Assembly: GCA_947561715.1 (NCBI GenBank)
Contig: OX387197.1
Span: 4,531,001-4,595,000, forward strand
Origin: Ascidia mentula
Lineage: Eukaryota; Chordata; Ascidiacea; Phlebobranchia; Ascidiidae
Direction: 5' to 3'
Length of the DNA stretch: 64,000 nucleotides
The notes beneath the pieces were generated by a model that did no database searches, had not been told where the DNA came from, and was given only the letters and a program-made list of their open reading frames with translations. A program made the translations under genes and the position numbers. This document shows positions 51,070 to 62,829 of the stretch, piece after piece. Every line of letters starts with the position of its first letter. Positions within the stretch are counted from its first letter, which is position 1.

Positions 51070-54000
51070 TTTCAAACTGTATTTACAAAAAGTACCTTAC
51101 ATGGCTGCTGCAACAAAAAAAACAACACGACATCCAACACATAGTGGTCAATTTCGGCCAAAATTTTCATTTTAGCCAACAAATAAAGGATCAAACCTAC
51201 ACATACATCACTGACAAGTTATCTAACGGAATATCCGTCACAACAGTGCAAAACATATTTACGCTGTTGCGTCACTTCGGCGAGCGCCCGGGCGTTCCTT
51301 GAATATTTCATAGGCTTCAATTATTCACCTATCCGCACACGAACATTTGTCGCTTACCGTTAATCTGGTTTATTGCGTGGCATCCCGTTTCACCCAAGTC
51401 ACACTGTGTCGACCTTTATTGCTTTAATACATTTAAAACGGCATGGTATATTCCCACATGCGGAATATACGAGTTTGATTCGGATTTTTTTGGTTACATG
51501 GCAATATTAATGTTTATTTGCGACCGTTGTAATGAAGGCTTTAAACATTTTTTGGAATAAACAAACATTCATGCAACTTTGCTTGAGCAAAAAACGAAAC
51601 GAAAAACGTGTTTTTAGAGAGAGAAAAACAACGCAAAACAGTTTAAATCTACCAATCCCAATCATACAAAACTCCATTTACGCAGTCACATTACGGGAAA
51701 ATATTTTGCTGAAAGTGCAAACATGATCGCTGTTGGCAGACAGTTGTCAAGCGTCGAAAATATTTCCTCACCAAACAAAACAAAAAAGCTAAAAAAACGT
51801 GTATCTATACTTTGAACGGAAGCTGGAATTTCTATTACATTGTTTCCAACTATCCACCAATATTAACTTCACACCTCGGTCGCAACACACAATAACTGAT
51901 ACGAGCGTAGCCTTTTCGATATATAAAAGCACTTGACCCGAATGAACTGTCCGCTGCCGTTGTGTATACCAGTGCGACAGCTGGTCAACTATTCGCTCGA
52001 ACAGGCATACTCTACTGTCCACTTCATACGCCACCGCACAGCCACTTATATCCCATTCCTCGGGCCAATTTCACGATGATTTGCCCTCTCGCCTATTCTA
52101 GGGATTGCTAAGCCTTGTTGAGGTCCATGCCACGCCTTGCGGGTTTTCTGGTATACACAGACAAGTGTTATGACTTGTTATGGGCAGGCAGAGTGTTAAT
52201 AACTATTTCAAGAGCTTGGAAGTGGCGCGTTGGTGGACAGTTTGTTGTTGACAACACCCCGTATTAATCTGCTGATAGTTGAGCGTCGGGTTACCAACTG
52301 TGTTTTCATGTCAAAAGAGAAGAAATACTGTACACACAACTGAAGCGAAATCAAATGTTACTCTACAAAATGCTTACATGGCTCCTGATAATTAGGCCTA
52401 TGCGTAATCGTTGCCAGCGTGAATTCATGAGTGAAACTGAATGCATCGTGCACACTGTGCTATTAATCCAGGGTGTCAACAATATGTGCGCCGTACAAAA
52501 ATTGGTTCACATTTCGACTTTTTGCTTGGGTTTAAAACATTTTCATATTTTTATAGATGTTGTTTCTTTTTGCGATCATTATAATTCATAGTGAGAGTAT
52601 GCTGCCAACATACTTTATTTGTGTGTTTGGTTAACCATTGTTAACCAACAGTAATTTGCCGTGTACTCACAATTTCCAGATGATCATCAAGTATAATCGC
52701 ACCTTTAACTTAAATGCTAAACTAACAACTTTTCAGACTTCATTCAACAACTGTCCCAGGAATTTCGGCACGGCGCGCTTGCCATCATTCACAGTCACGA
52801 ATCTCCACAACGTCCCGTCACGTATTTGCATTTCAAACGCGATATGCATTTATGTCACATATGCACTGGGCTCGTACGTAACCGCAATTTGTAGTCTTTC
52901 AAGTTTTTCTTGTGCTGTTCTGGAAAGTGATTTAACTTAAAATTGTGCCATATGTTTCATTGAGAATATTTGTCAATAGACTTGTATGTTTACGGTTAGC
53001 GATATTCAACCATTACTCACTATGTGCCTGCCCAGTATTCGTGGCGTTCGAAAGCTCCAGTGAAAGCAACAACACAGCACAAAGTTATTATTGACGTCAT
53101 TGGCCATATTGGCGCACAAACAAATGTTCAACATACTCCAGAAAAGTATTAGACTTCAGCTTGACATTTGAAATTAGTAAGGTTATGATAACGCGAAATC
53201 CGCCGAATTCGCTCAATTCACAATCATGCTAAAACATGAACGATTGCCTGTCATTACATTCTTTCAGAACTTGTCAGCTTCAATGAGCTGTGGAGTTACA
53301 TAGCAAATTTACGCTTGACCAAGTCAACCTCGTTAAAGACTAAACTTTTATCGTCAAATAAATATTATAACTTTAGCCAGAAATAAATAACGACTAAGAT
53401 CAGCTTCCTTTAATTGCAGGCCAGCACCATGTACTCATTGTAAATAAATCGTTAACTATCATTTGTATTTCATGTCATGGTATATACCCTGGAAATACAT
53501 CAATCATCACATCACTCACATCCTGTATTCGATCAAATACATATCCAGCAGCTAAATAAGTCCTCACAATGTTCAGCCCAACAGGATAATCTGTGTGACG
53601 CAATGAGAACGTGTAAAACCAACATTCACAGTGCACAAGATTGCAACGGCCTTATTAGTTTTAATCTGGAAAACGAGCAAAAGCTTTATTTCGTGTTCAT
53701 TCCGTTTCGTTGCCTAAAACTTCAATCAACCATTGTGTTCAAACTACCATAAAACATTGTGCAATTGGCTCGGAAGCACAGAAGTGGAAATTGCAGCAGT
53801 TGGTATGTGGGATATGTCAAAAAGAAAACGATTTTTGTAAATCTGGAAGTTTCTGCATTTTCCCATTTCAAAGGAGAAAGGCTTTTATCGAATCAATTTA
53901 CAGTTTCCAATTGTCCGCTAAGTGGCGCATACGAGAACTGAGATGGTATACTTAGAACCCCCAGTTGCAAATTCACGCGTACTTTTGTGTATTCAGGATT

Positions 54001-55020
54001 ATCTTACATAAACTGTTTTTATAAATAAAGTAAACAGTATGCCCTGTGTTATTTTTTGGATATTACTAAATTATTAGTCATTCAAAAATATGTGAAGATT
54101 TTTTGTCCACAATAAAAACAACTGACACCCTTACTTGTTGCGTAGTTTTGAGGTTTGAATAATAAATTACTTGTTGCTTAAGTGTGTAATAAAAACTAAG
54201 ATTTTATCCAATACGGTCAGTGCATGAACATTGGATCTACGTATCATCATATTTAAAGCATGTTTCTGCGAAAGTGAAAAGTAGTAATTGCCGCTGTTAA
54301 AATTCGTGTTTTTGTTGGTACGATGATGAAAATTGTTATGTCGGGTGGTTATTATTTAGAATTACGAGAAACTGTATTTACCATATGCATGGCACATATC
54401 CTTCGCTGCTATTATATTTTCAATTTCCCATCTAAACGTTTAAATGCTTGTACATCAAAAACGTCAAAAATTAAAATACATCAAGACAAATCTAAAACAC
54501 AACACATTGCCATTTCTTTCCCAAAATGCCATTATTACCTTGCGCCCCATTATCACTGCTATAATCATAACACAAACAAAAAGTCATTACACACAACTTT
54601 GAAGTCGGATGTCAACATTTTTAACTTTGAGTAAGTTCTATCGTAACTTCCTGATGGACAGTTGACCTCTGTGATGGGATAAAAAGTATAAAAATGATGG
54701 TATTACATTTGAAAAAAATCCCAACTGCTTCCCCCCTTTGTTGATTGTGTTGAAAAGGCTATAATTGAAATACATCGTGTGCAGGTGTAACAATTTACAT
54801 CCGTGCTGGAAGTGACGCTTTAGTATCATGACTGTTGATGCAGTGACTAAAGTACTGGCAAATAACGACAATAACGGCATTGAACACGAAATCTTACATT
54901 GGTTAGATATGATGGGTATTGACCCCTCGTATGTATCGTGACATGCTATTTGGTGTTCTCTTCTCCATTTAGTTCAAGCTAACAAGTTCCATTGTGATAT
55001 CGAATATGTAAGGATCATAA
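51070..55020. other. Intergenic region
   Basis: No multi-exon gene is recognised. The left part is likely the promoter of the DOMON gene, which is transcribed leftwards. One short, relatively GC-rich reading frame at 52733-52849 is listed separately. From 53000 to 54900 I see only AT-rich unique sequence without convincing splice-bounded exons. Confidence 0.4.
52733..52849 (-). CDS. Short reading frame, possible exon of an unidentified gene
   Basis: The minus strand has 38 codons starting MHIAFEMQIRDGTLWRFVTV and ending GQLLNEV then stop. Base composition is more exon-like than the surroundings, and the residue pattern looks protein-like. No domain is recognised and no neighbouring exon could be joined. 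It may be a fragment of a lost gene. Confidence 0.2.
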   Translation of the reverse strand: MHIAFEMQIRDGTLWRFVTVNDGKRAVPKFLGQLLNEV

Positions 55021-55029
55021 CTTAACACC

Positions 55030-55083
55030 AACTGCACTGATGAGACCTCATAGGTCGGAAAAGTGGCCATCTGTATGCAGCTT
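55030..55083 (+). ncRNA. Decayed hammerhead ribozyme sequence
   Basis: It contains CTGATGA and stem II GACCT-CAT-AGGTC, but the second core box is GGAAAAG in place of GAAAC, so cleavage is unlikely. It lies next to the start of the tandem duplication at 55111. Confidence 0.55.
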
Positions 55084-55110
55084 ACACAATTCAAATTAGA
55101 TACTGTTTGT

Positions 55111-56290
55111 TGGTTGCAGCTCTAACATACAAGTAAATCAGGTATATGTAACAACCAATTTCGGTCTTGTTTTCGCTAAAATATAAGGATTGTCACATTA
55201 AATCACACTTCAAGCCATAGCATTGATAGTTTATTTGCCGTAGCATCGCATAGTGTGTTGGTACAGGGTAAAGAGTACAATTAATTCGCGAAAACCTACC
55301 CACGTAATATGCATACGTTTGCTCAAACAATCATCAGTCAACGAAATAATTGACAATCTATTGTCGTAATTAGGCTAAAGAGGACTGACTCTTCATTTCA
55401 GAGATTAAGAGTTCAATTATCAAAATTCCAGATACTGTATTGCCATTTACGTCACTATGACAATTATATCCGATAAATTTAATCTAACTGGTATGACGTG
55501 CATGCGAGTATAATGCGTGAAGAGGCAGGTGAGGTGCTGAAGTACCGAAAAGGGCTTCAAAAAAGCAGATTAGCTGGTAACAAACACAAACAATAAGTGG
55601 TGGAAAACACCGTTTTAGCAGAAGATATTTATTCAGTTGACAGCTGTTGATGTGGTTTAAAGATGATTGTGTTGTTGGTTGCAGCTCTAACATACAAGTA
55701 AATCAGGTATATGTAACAACCAATTTCGGTCTTGTTTTCGCTAAAATATAAGGATTGCCACATTAAATCACACTTCAAGCCATAGCATTGATAGTTTATT
55801 TGCCGTAGCATCGCATAGTGTGTTGGTATAGGGTAAAGAGTACAATTAATTCGCGAAAACCTACCCACGTAATATGCATACGTTTGCTCAAACAATCATC
55901 AGTCAACGAAATAATTGGCAATCTATTGTCGTAATTAGGCTAAAGAGGACTGACTCTTTATTTCAGAGTTCAATAGTTCAATTATCAAAATTCCAGATAC
56001 TGTATTGCCATTTACGTCACTGTGACAATTATATCCGATAAATTTAATCTAACTGGTATGACGTGCATGCGAGTATAATGCGTGAAGAGGCAGGTGAGGT
56101 GCTGAAGTACCGAAAAGGGCTTCAAAAAGCAGATTAGCTGGTAACAAACACAAACAATAAGTGGTGGAAAACACCGAGTGTTATATATAACTTATATATA
56201 TACATGTATATATATATATATATATACAGAAGATATTTATTCAGTTGACAGCTGTTGATGTGGTTTAAAGATGATTGTGTTGTTGTTGCT
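55111..56290. repeat. Tandem duplication of the promoter and start of gene J
   Basis: The segment from about 55111 to 55675 is repeated at 55676-56290 with few differences. Both copies end in the 5' leader and the start codon. The first copy carries ATGATTGTGTTGTTG at 55663 and then runs straight into the second copy. The second copy has gained a TA-rich microsatellite at 56172-56226. Confidence 0.85.
56172..56226. repeat. TA microsatellite
   Basis: Imperfect TA dinucleotide repeat with one ACATG interruption, just upstream of the start exon of gene J. It is absent from the first promoter copy. Confidence 0.85.
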
Positions 56291-59200
56291 GGTCTACTTT
56301 TGCACGGAGCAAGTTGTTTTGACTCATACAGGTGGGTACATTTGAAGCATTTTTCTTGGTCATACAATAATATCTATAGTGCTTATTATAGATTAGCGTA
56401 AGTGCCAAAAAACACCGCCCTAGTAAATATTTTTTATATTATAACGAATGCAAGTAGCTTTTAGGTCAATGTTATGAAACTATGAGAAGTTTCAAATTGA
56501 AGTCAGCGGTTTTAATAAAAATATTGAAAGGACGATTTCGCCTGCACGGGGATCCTCATAATGTATTACAATGCCAAACATAGGGCTAGATTCTGGAAGA
56601 ATTAAGGAACCAGTCTTTAACAAGTAGCATGTATATACATGTATTCGTTTGTTTGTTTCAGTCACATGTGAAACGGAATTTGCATCGTTAAACCATTCAG
56701 TGTCGGAAATAAATTGTCCGGCAAACTGCTTGCGTCACCAAACCTCAGCACTATGCGGAAGTGCCATCTACAGCAGTGGACCAATTTGTTTGGCAGCAAT
56801 ACAGGAACAACTGATTGATGGTGAGATGCTGTGCGCATACGTTTTTGCTGATAGTTGAATTGAACATTCTTATATCATTGTTTGTTTATTCCACAAAGTT
56901 TCTGGTGGTTTAGTTAAAGTCTACAAAACATCTGGAAAAAGTTCGGTTTCTTCCACATTCCGGAACGGAGTAAAAAGCCAATCCTGCAAATCAACTTCTC
57001 CATCTGCTTATACTTTTGCAAGTATGCTTGCCTATGTCTAAACACCCTCCTTACCATGAACGAAATTGCTCGTTTTGTTTCAGTGACTTGTTCAACAACC
57101 GGCGATACCCAATACGTCATTACCGACGTATTTTGTCCACCAGGTTGCAAAGGTCAAACGTATTCATGCGGAACCGACGCGTTTCACTTGAATAGTTCGA
57201 TATGCGCCGCTGCGATTAAACAGGGAAAAATGGCTGGTACGCAAGTGTTTTCATATTTACACGAACTGAAATAGCTGGTGATCCTCAGTCGCACCATCCA
57301 GTAAAACTATCTAATAATGTGTAAAAAAAACTCGTGATAAAAAATAAAAAAAACATTGAATTATGTGGTTGTACTAATGACATAAACCATTACTAATTTA
57401 AAGATTGGAATGGCGCTTATTGCGGTGTATGTTTCGCGTTTTGCTTATTATGATCAATTTTACCCTTTTCAGAATCTGGTGGTGACTTAAAAATGTACAA
57501 ATACACGAACGGAAACAACATTTTTATTCCCGCCACTAGTGGAAATACTTGCAACGCTCAATCCTGGTTTACATTTTCTGGTGAGAGATAATTTTCGTAT
57601 GCCTCATTTACACGGGAAATTAATTCATTTACAACAAACTGTTTTCCCAACATAGATGTGAACGCTTGCTCTGTCGGAATCCCTTGTGTTAATGGAGGTA
57701 CATGTGTTGATCTGCTTGGAGATTTCGCTTGCGTCTGCCCCGCTGGTTATACAGGAAAACGATGTGCTGAATGTGCCTCATGTGCATTAATTCCTCATGA
57801 AAGTTTACCACCAGACGTAGGTACGAAATGTTGAAACAAACACGTTACTCATACCTATACCATGTGATACTATAAAATGATTTATTTTGAGCCAGTTGTT
57901 ACCGGGTGCGATTTTTTGAATCCGCAGTTTTCTGAGGAAAGTTATGACATTGGATGGAAGGTAATTATTGTCCAAGTTTAATACATACTAAAAAAAGATT
58001 TTAAATATTAATCTTTCGGTTATGTTAGTAGCTTGCAGCCATTGCATATTCTTGACTAATTAATAAAAGTAATTACAAATTTGTCAAAATTTTTAGGTGT
58101 TTCAAAACCGTTATGATGGTTCAGTAAGCTTCAATCGAGATTGGGTGGACTACAAGAACGGGTTTGGTGACATCTCCACAGAATTTTGGATGGGTTCGTA
58201 TTCCGACAAAATAAAGTCAACATAAAAAAGGAAATTAGAACATGTTACAAACAGTCAAGATAATTTGTTTTGGTTCGAAATAACAGCTGAGCAGTCACAG
58301 AACCAAACCTAGCGTAAGACGAAAGCGTGTTTTATAAAACTATATTGGAACCGACAGTATCTAAAATTTAACAAAAACTGACAACAGAGAAAGAAGAGTA
58401 GATAAAGTTGCAATAAATACTAATCACAAACATATCGATAGGTTTGGATAAACTTCACAATATTACCCATTCATCCATTTCGTGTCGCCTTCGTATTGAT
58501 CTTTGCGATTTTTCAAACAACCACGCTTATGCTGAATACAAGTAAGTGTACCCACTTTTTGTTATACATGTTGCTTGTAAAATTTAATGTCTTTCTATCC
58601 TCAATGAAACTGGCCGATCTGAAAAATAAACAATGTACCCCCTATCCCAAGCAACCCTCGACGTAGATCATTATGGGCACGTTTGATTGTTTGTTTGAAA
58701 AGCTACCGAACTGTCCGTTTAGTTACTTAACTCGAAGTTAAACAAACAAAAATACTGTTGAAAAATTTTGTGGTTAATTTTTTTACCAAACATTTTGGGT
58801 ATATTTGCGAATAAACGGCGAATCGAATTTTTTATTGTGCATATTTTGAACTTATTTTGGGCAATTCATGCGTTTTTATTTATAAACACTTTTTGACAAA
58901 GTTCTATGGTGTTACCTTTGTTTTCAGTACATTCAGCATTGCAAATGAAAATGAATTCTACCGAATATCTTTTTCTGGGTACGTTGGGAATGCAGGAGAC
59001 AGCATGGGCATGCCGAGCAACAATCAAAACGGAATGAAATTTTCCACACGCGGTCAGGACAACGATTTGTAAGTAACAGTGACAAAATTTAATATGTTTA
59101 TGCGTGAGCTGGTTGCTCAAATGTGGATACGTAAATAACGGATTATCTAAAGTTTCGTTAACGGACATTTGAAATTTCTTGATGAACGAACGGGTCTTGG

Positions 59201-59410
59201 TGTCAAAAGCAACTTACTTTTAATTACAGTTTTCCATCGGCAAATTGTGCAGCAGGTTCAGGCGCGTGGTGGCATCGCAAATGTGGATACGCCCGTCTTA
59301 ATGGTATCTGGTCCAATACTTCATATTCCAGTGGTACTTTGAGCTGGCATCTGTGGAAAAATCTCTGGGGTGGTATCCGAACCTCAAGGATGAAAGTAAA
59401 ATGTAACTAA
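56271..59410 (+). CDS. Secreted LCCL-LCCL-EGF-fibrinogen-related protein (gene J)
   Basis: There are eleven exons: 56271-56331 (signal peptide, [20 protein letters not shown]), 56662-56820 and 56899-57021 (LCCL 1), 57084-57236 and 57473-57580 (LCCL 2), 57656-57820 (EGF plus a [11 protein letters not shown] tail), then 57896-57960, 58097-58193, 58442-58541, 58928-59075 and 59230-59410 (fibrinogen-related domain). About 455 residues. Fibrinogen-domain marks are [50 protein letters not shown] and the final RMKVKCN. DxDND and NCA form the calcium and ligand site in such lectins. The domain lacks the usual N-terminal strand block with GxYxIxP. Its signal peptide and LCCL-EGF exons resemble gene A, so it is an array paralogue on the other strand with a different recognition domain. 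The LCCL 2 donor is GT here. Confidence 0.85.
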
Positions 59411-59950
59411 ACCATCGAAGATATGGCGATAGGTGATGAATTTTCACTACGCAATATCTGCTGTTTTATTGTTACAAATATTGTGTCGCGTATTTAATCC
59501 AAATGCATTATATAAAACTTCCCTCATTATTTCATGGAAATGGTGTCCGCCTAATACTTCTGCACCATAAAGATCGGCTGTTGTTGTGACACGTTGGTGT
59601 GTGGTTTTAACACAGACAACCGGCTTCCCACGTGTTTCAAAAAACACCATGGAGCGTTGCCACACCGACATACGATATACGTGGGAAACCTTTATATTTG
59701 CTTGTTTCTGACCATTTTTTCTTGAAACCTTGTTGAGTTTTGCGGACAAAAAAGGTTGGAAACACTGCTGTTTAACTAACTTTTTGCCCTTTATTCAATA
59801 ATGTTTTATAAAAATACGAAGCATTCTATATATCATGCATTAGTTGGGGATGTAAAAGTTAGAATTATGACATTCTGAAGCCCTCGGTGGAAATAATGTA
59901 TTTGGAAACTCAGTTTGTGCTAAAGTCTACAAAATTATGCAAAGATTTTC
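59411..59950. other. Short intergenic stretch
   Basis: No gene or repeat is recognised between the end of gene J and the exon remnants on the opposite strand. Confidence 0.4.
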
Positions 59951-59956
59951 TCTTAC

Positions 59957-60618
59957 CAGTAAACGTAAACCAGGATTGGCTGCTACAAATATTTCCATTA
60001 ACTCCATCCATAGGAACGAATATGTTTGTTGCGTTGGTGTACTTGTATATCTTCACCGTACCACCAGACACTACCGTATGAAATTTAGTTTGTGATCCAT
60101 ACAAAAATTGCACAGCATTAAAAAGCGTGTGTACCAACGCAAGTTTCCTACGAATAGGTTTACGTGTTCCATTCAAAAAGGCATCTTCAATTCTTATTTA
60201 AACATTTTCTTTCATTGAGCGAAATTTCTATTCTTACAATAAACTGTTTGTTTTTTTGCGTTCAAGTGTTTGAAATATTGGTATTTTTCGAAAATTTCGC
60301 CTGCGTGAAACGCAGTGGAGCTGGAAGAAGGTTGGTTTTGTGAAAACAACCTCTTCATTGACAAAACGTATGAATCAATCACCGGCCAATGTTGAAGTAT
60401 AAACAATAGACTTCATGACGCGTTGTGTTTACCTGTTAGGTTTCGCATGAATAAGTTTTACCTTTGCAACCGTGTGGGCAAAATACGCATGAATAAGTTT
60501 TACGAACTATTCAAGTGAAATGCGTCAGTTCCGCATGAATAAGTTTTACCTTTGCAACCGTGTGGGCAAAATACGTCAGGGATTGCGTATTGGGTATCAC
60601 CCATTGTTAAACAAGTCA
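59957..60618 (-). pseudogene. Broken copy of gene J LCCL 2 exons (fragment K)
   Basis: An intact exon-like unit at 59957-60070 encodes an LCCL second half (GGTVKIYKYTNATN, QSWFTFTG) with consensus splice sites. The matching first-half exon (start 60618, [30 protein letters not shown]) is cut off near 60500 and joined to a partial duplication of itself at about 60440-60500, so no full exon remains. No signal peptide, EGF or fibrinogen exon accompanies it. It is closest to the gene at 56271-59410. Confidence 0.7.
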
Positions 60619-60709
60619 CTGAAACAATAGAAGAAGTATAGAAGAATAAGAGTGCAATTAGGTGCAAAACACTTGACTTGTATATGATACGAAGCAGAAA
60701 AGCCAATGC

Positions 60710-61790
60710 AAAAAGTCTGCTGGTGCGCTTTTGCAGGGGAATTGTACACTATATACTATGTACATAATCAGTGCCTAATGATGACTGGGTGCACAGGCCA
60801 TAATCACCAGCAGAGGTCGCGGGTGCCTGATAAAAAATAGCAAGTCTTATTATCAGCACTTGACCATACCTGGCCTACAAAAATCTGCAGAGCAGTAACG
60901 TCATCATACGCGACTGGTCTAGAGGCAGTATGCTTAGAGTTAAAAAATACAATGGTTTAGAACCATCATCGACGTTTAGTGACGTAGGAAACGATTTGAT
61001 AGACACACATGCGCAGTTTATATGAAATAAGTGCTGCGCCTGTTAATGAACTGTAATAAGTCACGTCTGATTATATGTGGTGCATATCCAAAGAAGGGAA
61101 GCCGAGGTAATATACTTTAGATGGGAAACATTACATAACTATAAATTATTCCTGTCGCAGAACTGGAAAGTTTATTTGTTTGTAACCTTTTTGCTTGGCA
61201 GTGAAGTAAAAATTTGCCCATGATGTTTTACATAAATTTCACAGATTAATATTTTCAAGTTCTCATTCGCGTAAAAACTTTCCAACTTTCCTCACGATGA
61301 GCAATTCTTTCCACTCCCGCATTTTTTGTTATTTTTTTGGCTTTCACTTCACATTCGAGCCATTTGAATGCGACAGTAATTTTGTCACTTTCGTGGAGTC
61401 TAACATATTTGACAACATCACTTGCCGCCAGAATGTCGTGGTGTTCAATATGATTTTATCGGCTTGTACAGGTAATTTCAAGCTTATTCCCTCTCATTTC
61501 GACAACAACAAGCGAAAAATAAATTCCTAGTCGCGTACAAGTCATGCAGTAGTATAGGTTGAAAACATAAGAACTGACTTTAATTAGTAATGAATGAAAA
61601 ACAAAAATGCATTGCGGTTTTGGCGGTCGTTATCGATAAAAAGTAATTGGTTCGTGTTTACTGGGGTGCGCTTTAAATGGGCTATAACTACATCGGCGAT
61701 TTTCACAATTAAGCAATTACACTTTTAAAGGGTTTCATATGGCGATATACTGTAGCGTAACGCCATGGGCACGACCGCTTGGCGGGACGT
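60710..61790. other. Region without a supported gene
   Basis: A plus-strand reading frame at 61297-61530 (starts MSNSFHSRIFCYFFGF) is open for 77 codons but has no recognisable domain, and no second exon could be joined to it. Confidence 0.3.
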
Positions 61791-61794
61791 TCGA

Positions 61795-61925
61795 GTGGAA
61801 GTTGTGTCAGAAATGCGTACAAGTTTTTGCCGATAGCTGTGTTGACCATTCTTTTAATATCACTGCATGTTATTCCACAAAGTTTCTGGTGGTTTAGTTA
61901 AAGTTTACAAAACATCTAACGTGAG
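61795..61925 (+). pseudogene. Copy of gene J intron and exon 3 start
   Basis: This matches 56825-56935: the intron after the first LCCL exon, the acceptor ATTCCACAAAG and the exon opening [11 protein letters not shown]. It then breaks off, and Penelope-like sequence begins within about 20 bp. It is a second partial duplicate of the gene J region. Confidence 0.65.
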
Positions 61926-61936
61926 CGAGTTTTAGC

Positions 61937-62175
61937 ATTTATGTTGCGACGTACACAACTTGTCATGAACAATACGTTGGCCAAACCAAAAATAAATTTT
62001 CAACAAGATAGACACAACACAGATTGGAATTTAGCCAAAGGCAAGTTGGGAAGCAACGACAAGGCGGCTCTGCGCCACCATTTTGCAAACGCGCACCCAA
62101 CGGCAGGAACGCGCCTATAAGCATTTCAAGTTGTTTTTCGATGGTATTTGTGGAAAAGCCAATAGCCAAAGGACT
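61937..62175 (+). mobile_element. Penelope-like element fragment, GIY-YIG endonuclease region
   Basis: The plus strand encodes ATYTTCHEQYVGQT followed by an FSTR segment and a downstream HHFANAHP stretch. These match the CxxC...YVGQT pattern of the GIY-YIG endonuclease domain of Penelope-like retroelements. The fragment is degraded and covers only that domain. Confidence 0.6.
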
Positions 62176-62632
62176 GGATGTGTGCGAAGCCAAATGGCTA
62201 AACCGCACCTAAGTTTCAATAGACATTTGCAAAATGATTCTCCCCGAATTTGTTAGTAGTTGCTAGCAGTTTTGTTTGGTGTTGTGTTTTATGGGTGAAG
62301 CACATCTTTTGTCATTGTTTTTAATGTTGTTCAATGACGTCGTGCGTTCGCGCTGCGGGTCGTCATTATTTTGATTCGCACTCTATTATCTTTCTGCTTG
62401 TGTTAGAGGCAGTTTTGTGATGTTTGCAGTTGTGTAGATGCAGTGGTGTAAGGAGACATTGTGCTCACCATTTTAGTTTTGTTTTATTTGTTTGCTTATT
62501 TAGGTACAAGCATTGTATCGGCAGAAACTGATGATGCGTATGCTGTAGGCGAAATCGATTTTTCACATTTTTTGAAAAATAAACCAACTGACGGTAATCA
62601 GAAACACTGTTCCGCTAGTGGCCGTTTCATCC

Positions 62633-62821
62633 TTACGGGATACTACCGGTCTCTTTTAAGCGTGCCATAACAGTGTTGATTGATAAGGATACCGGTACAT
62701 TGGCGAACAATGACACCACATCAAAGGATACCATTCTTTCATGTTGCTCCACTCGTAAGCTCTGTACCTCGATTGCAAACTCGCGTGAGTTTTTCACATG
62801 GTGCGAACTATTGCCCACCAA
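62633..62821 (-). mobile_element. Penelope-like element fragment, reverse transcriptase region
   Basis: The minus strand encodes MVSFDVVSLFANVPV, the conserved segment of Penelope-like reverse transcriptases, with flanking residues of the same domain. It is a short degraded piece and lies opposite in orientation to the endonuclease fragment at 61937-62175, so at least two insertions or a rearrangement are involved. Confidence 0.65.
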
Positions 62822-62829
62822 AGGAGCGA

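Noticed and set aside
56271-59410. v-Themis self-sterility gene of Ciona
   Set aside because: It has a fibrinogen domain like v-Themis, but there is no partner polycystin-like gene around it, and the LCCL-EGF scaffold ties it to the array instead.
62461-62670. Small secreted protein on the plus strand
   Set aside because: The start looks like a signal peptide, but the frame runs into the antisense of the reverse transcriptase fragment and has no support as a gene.
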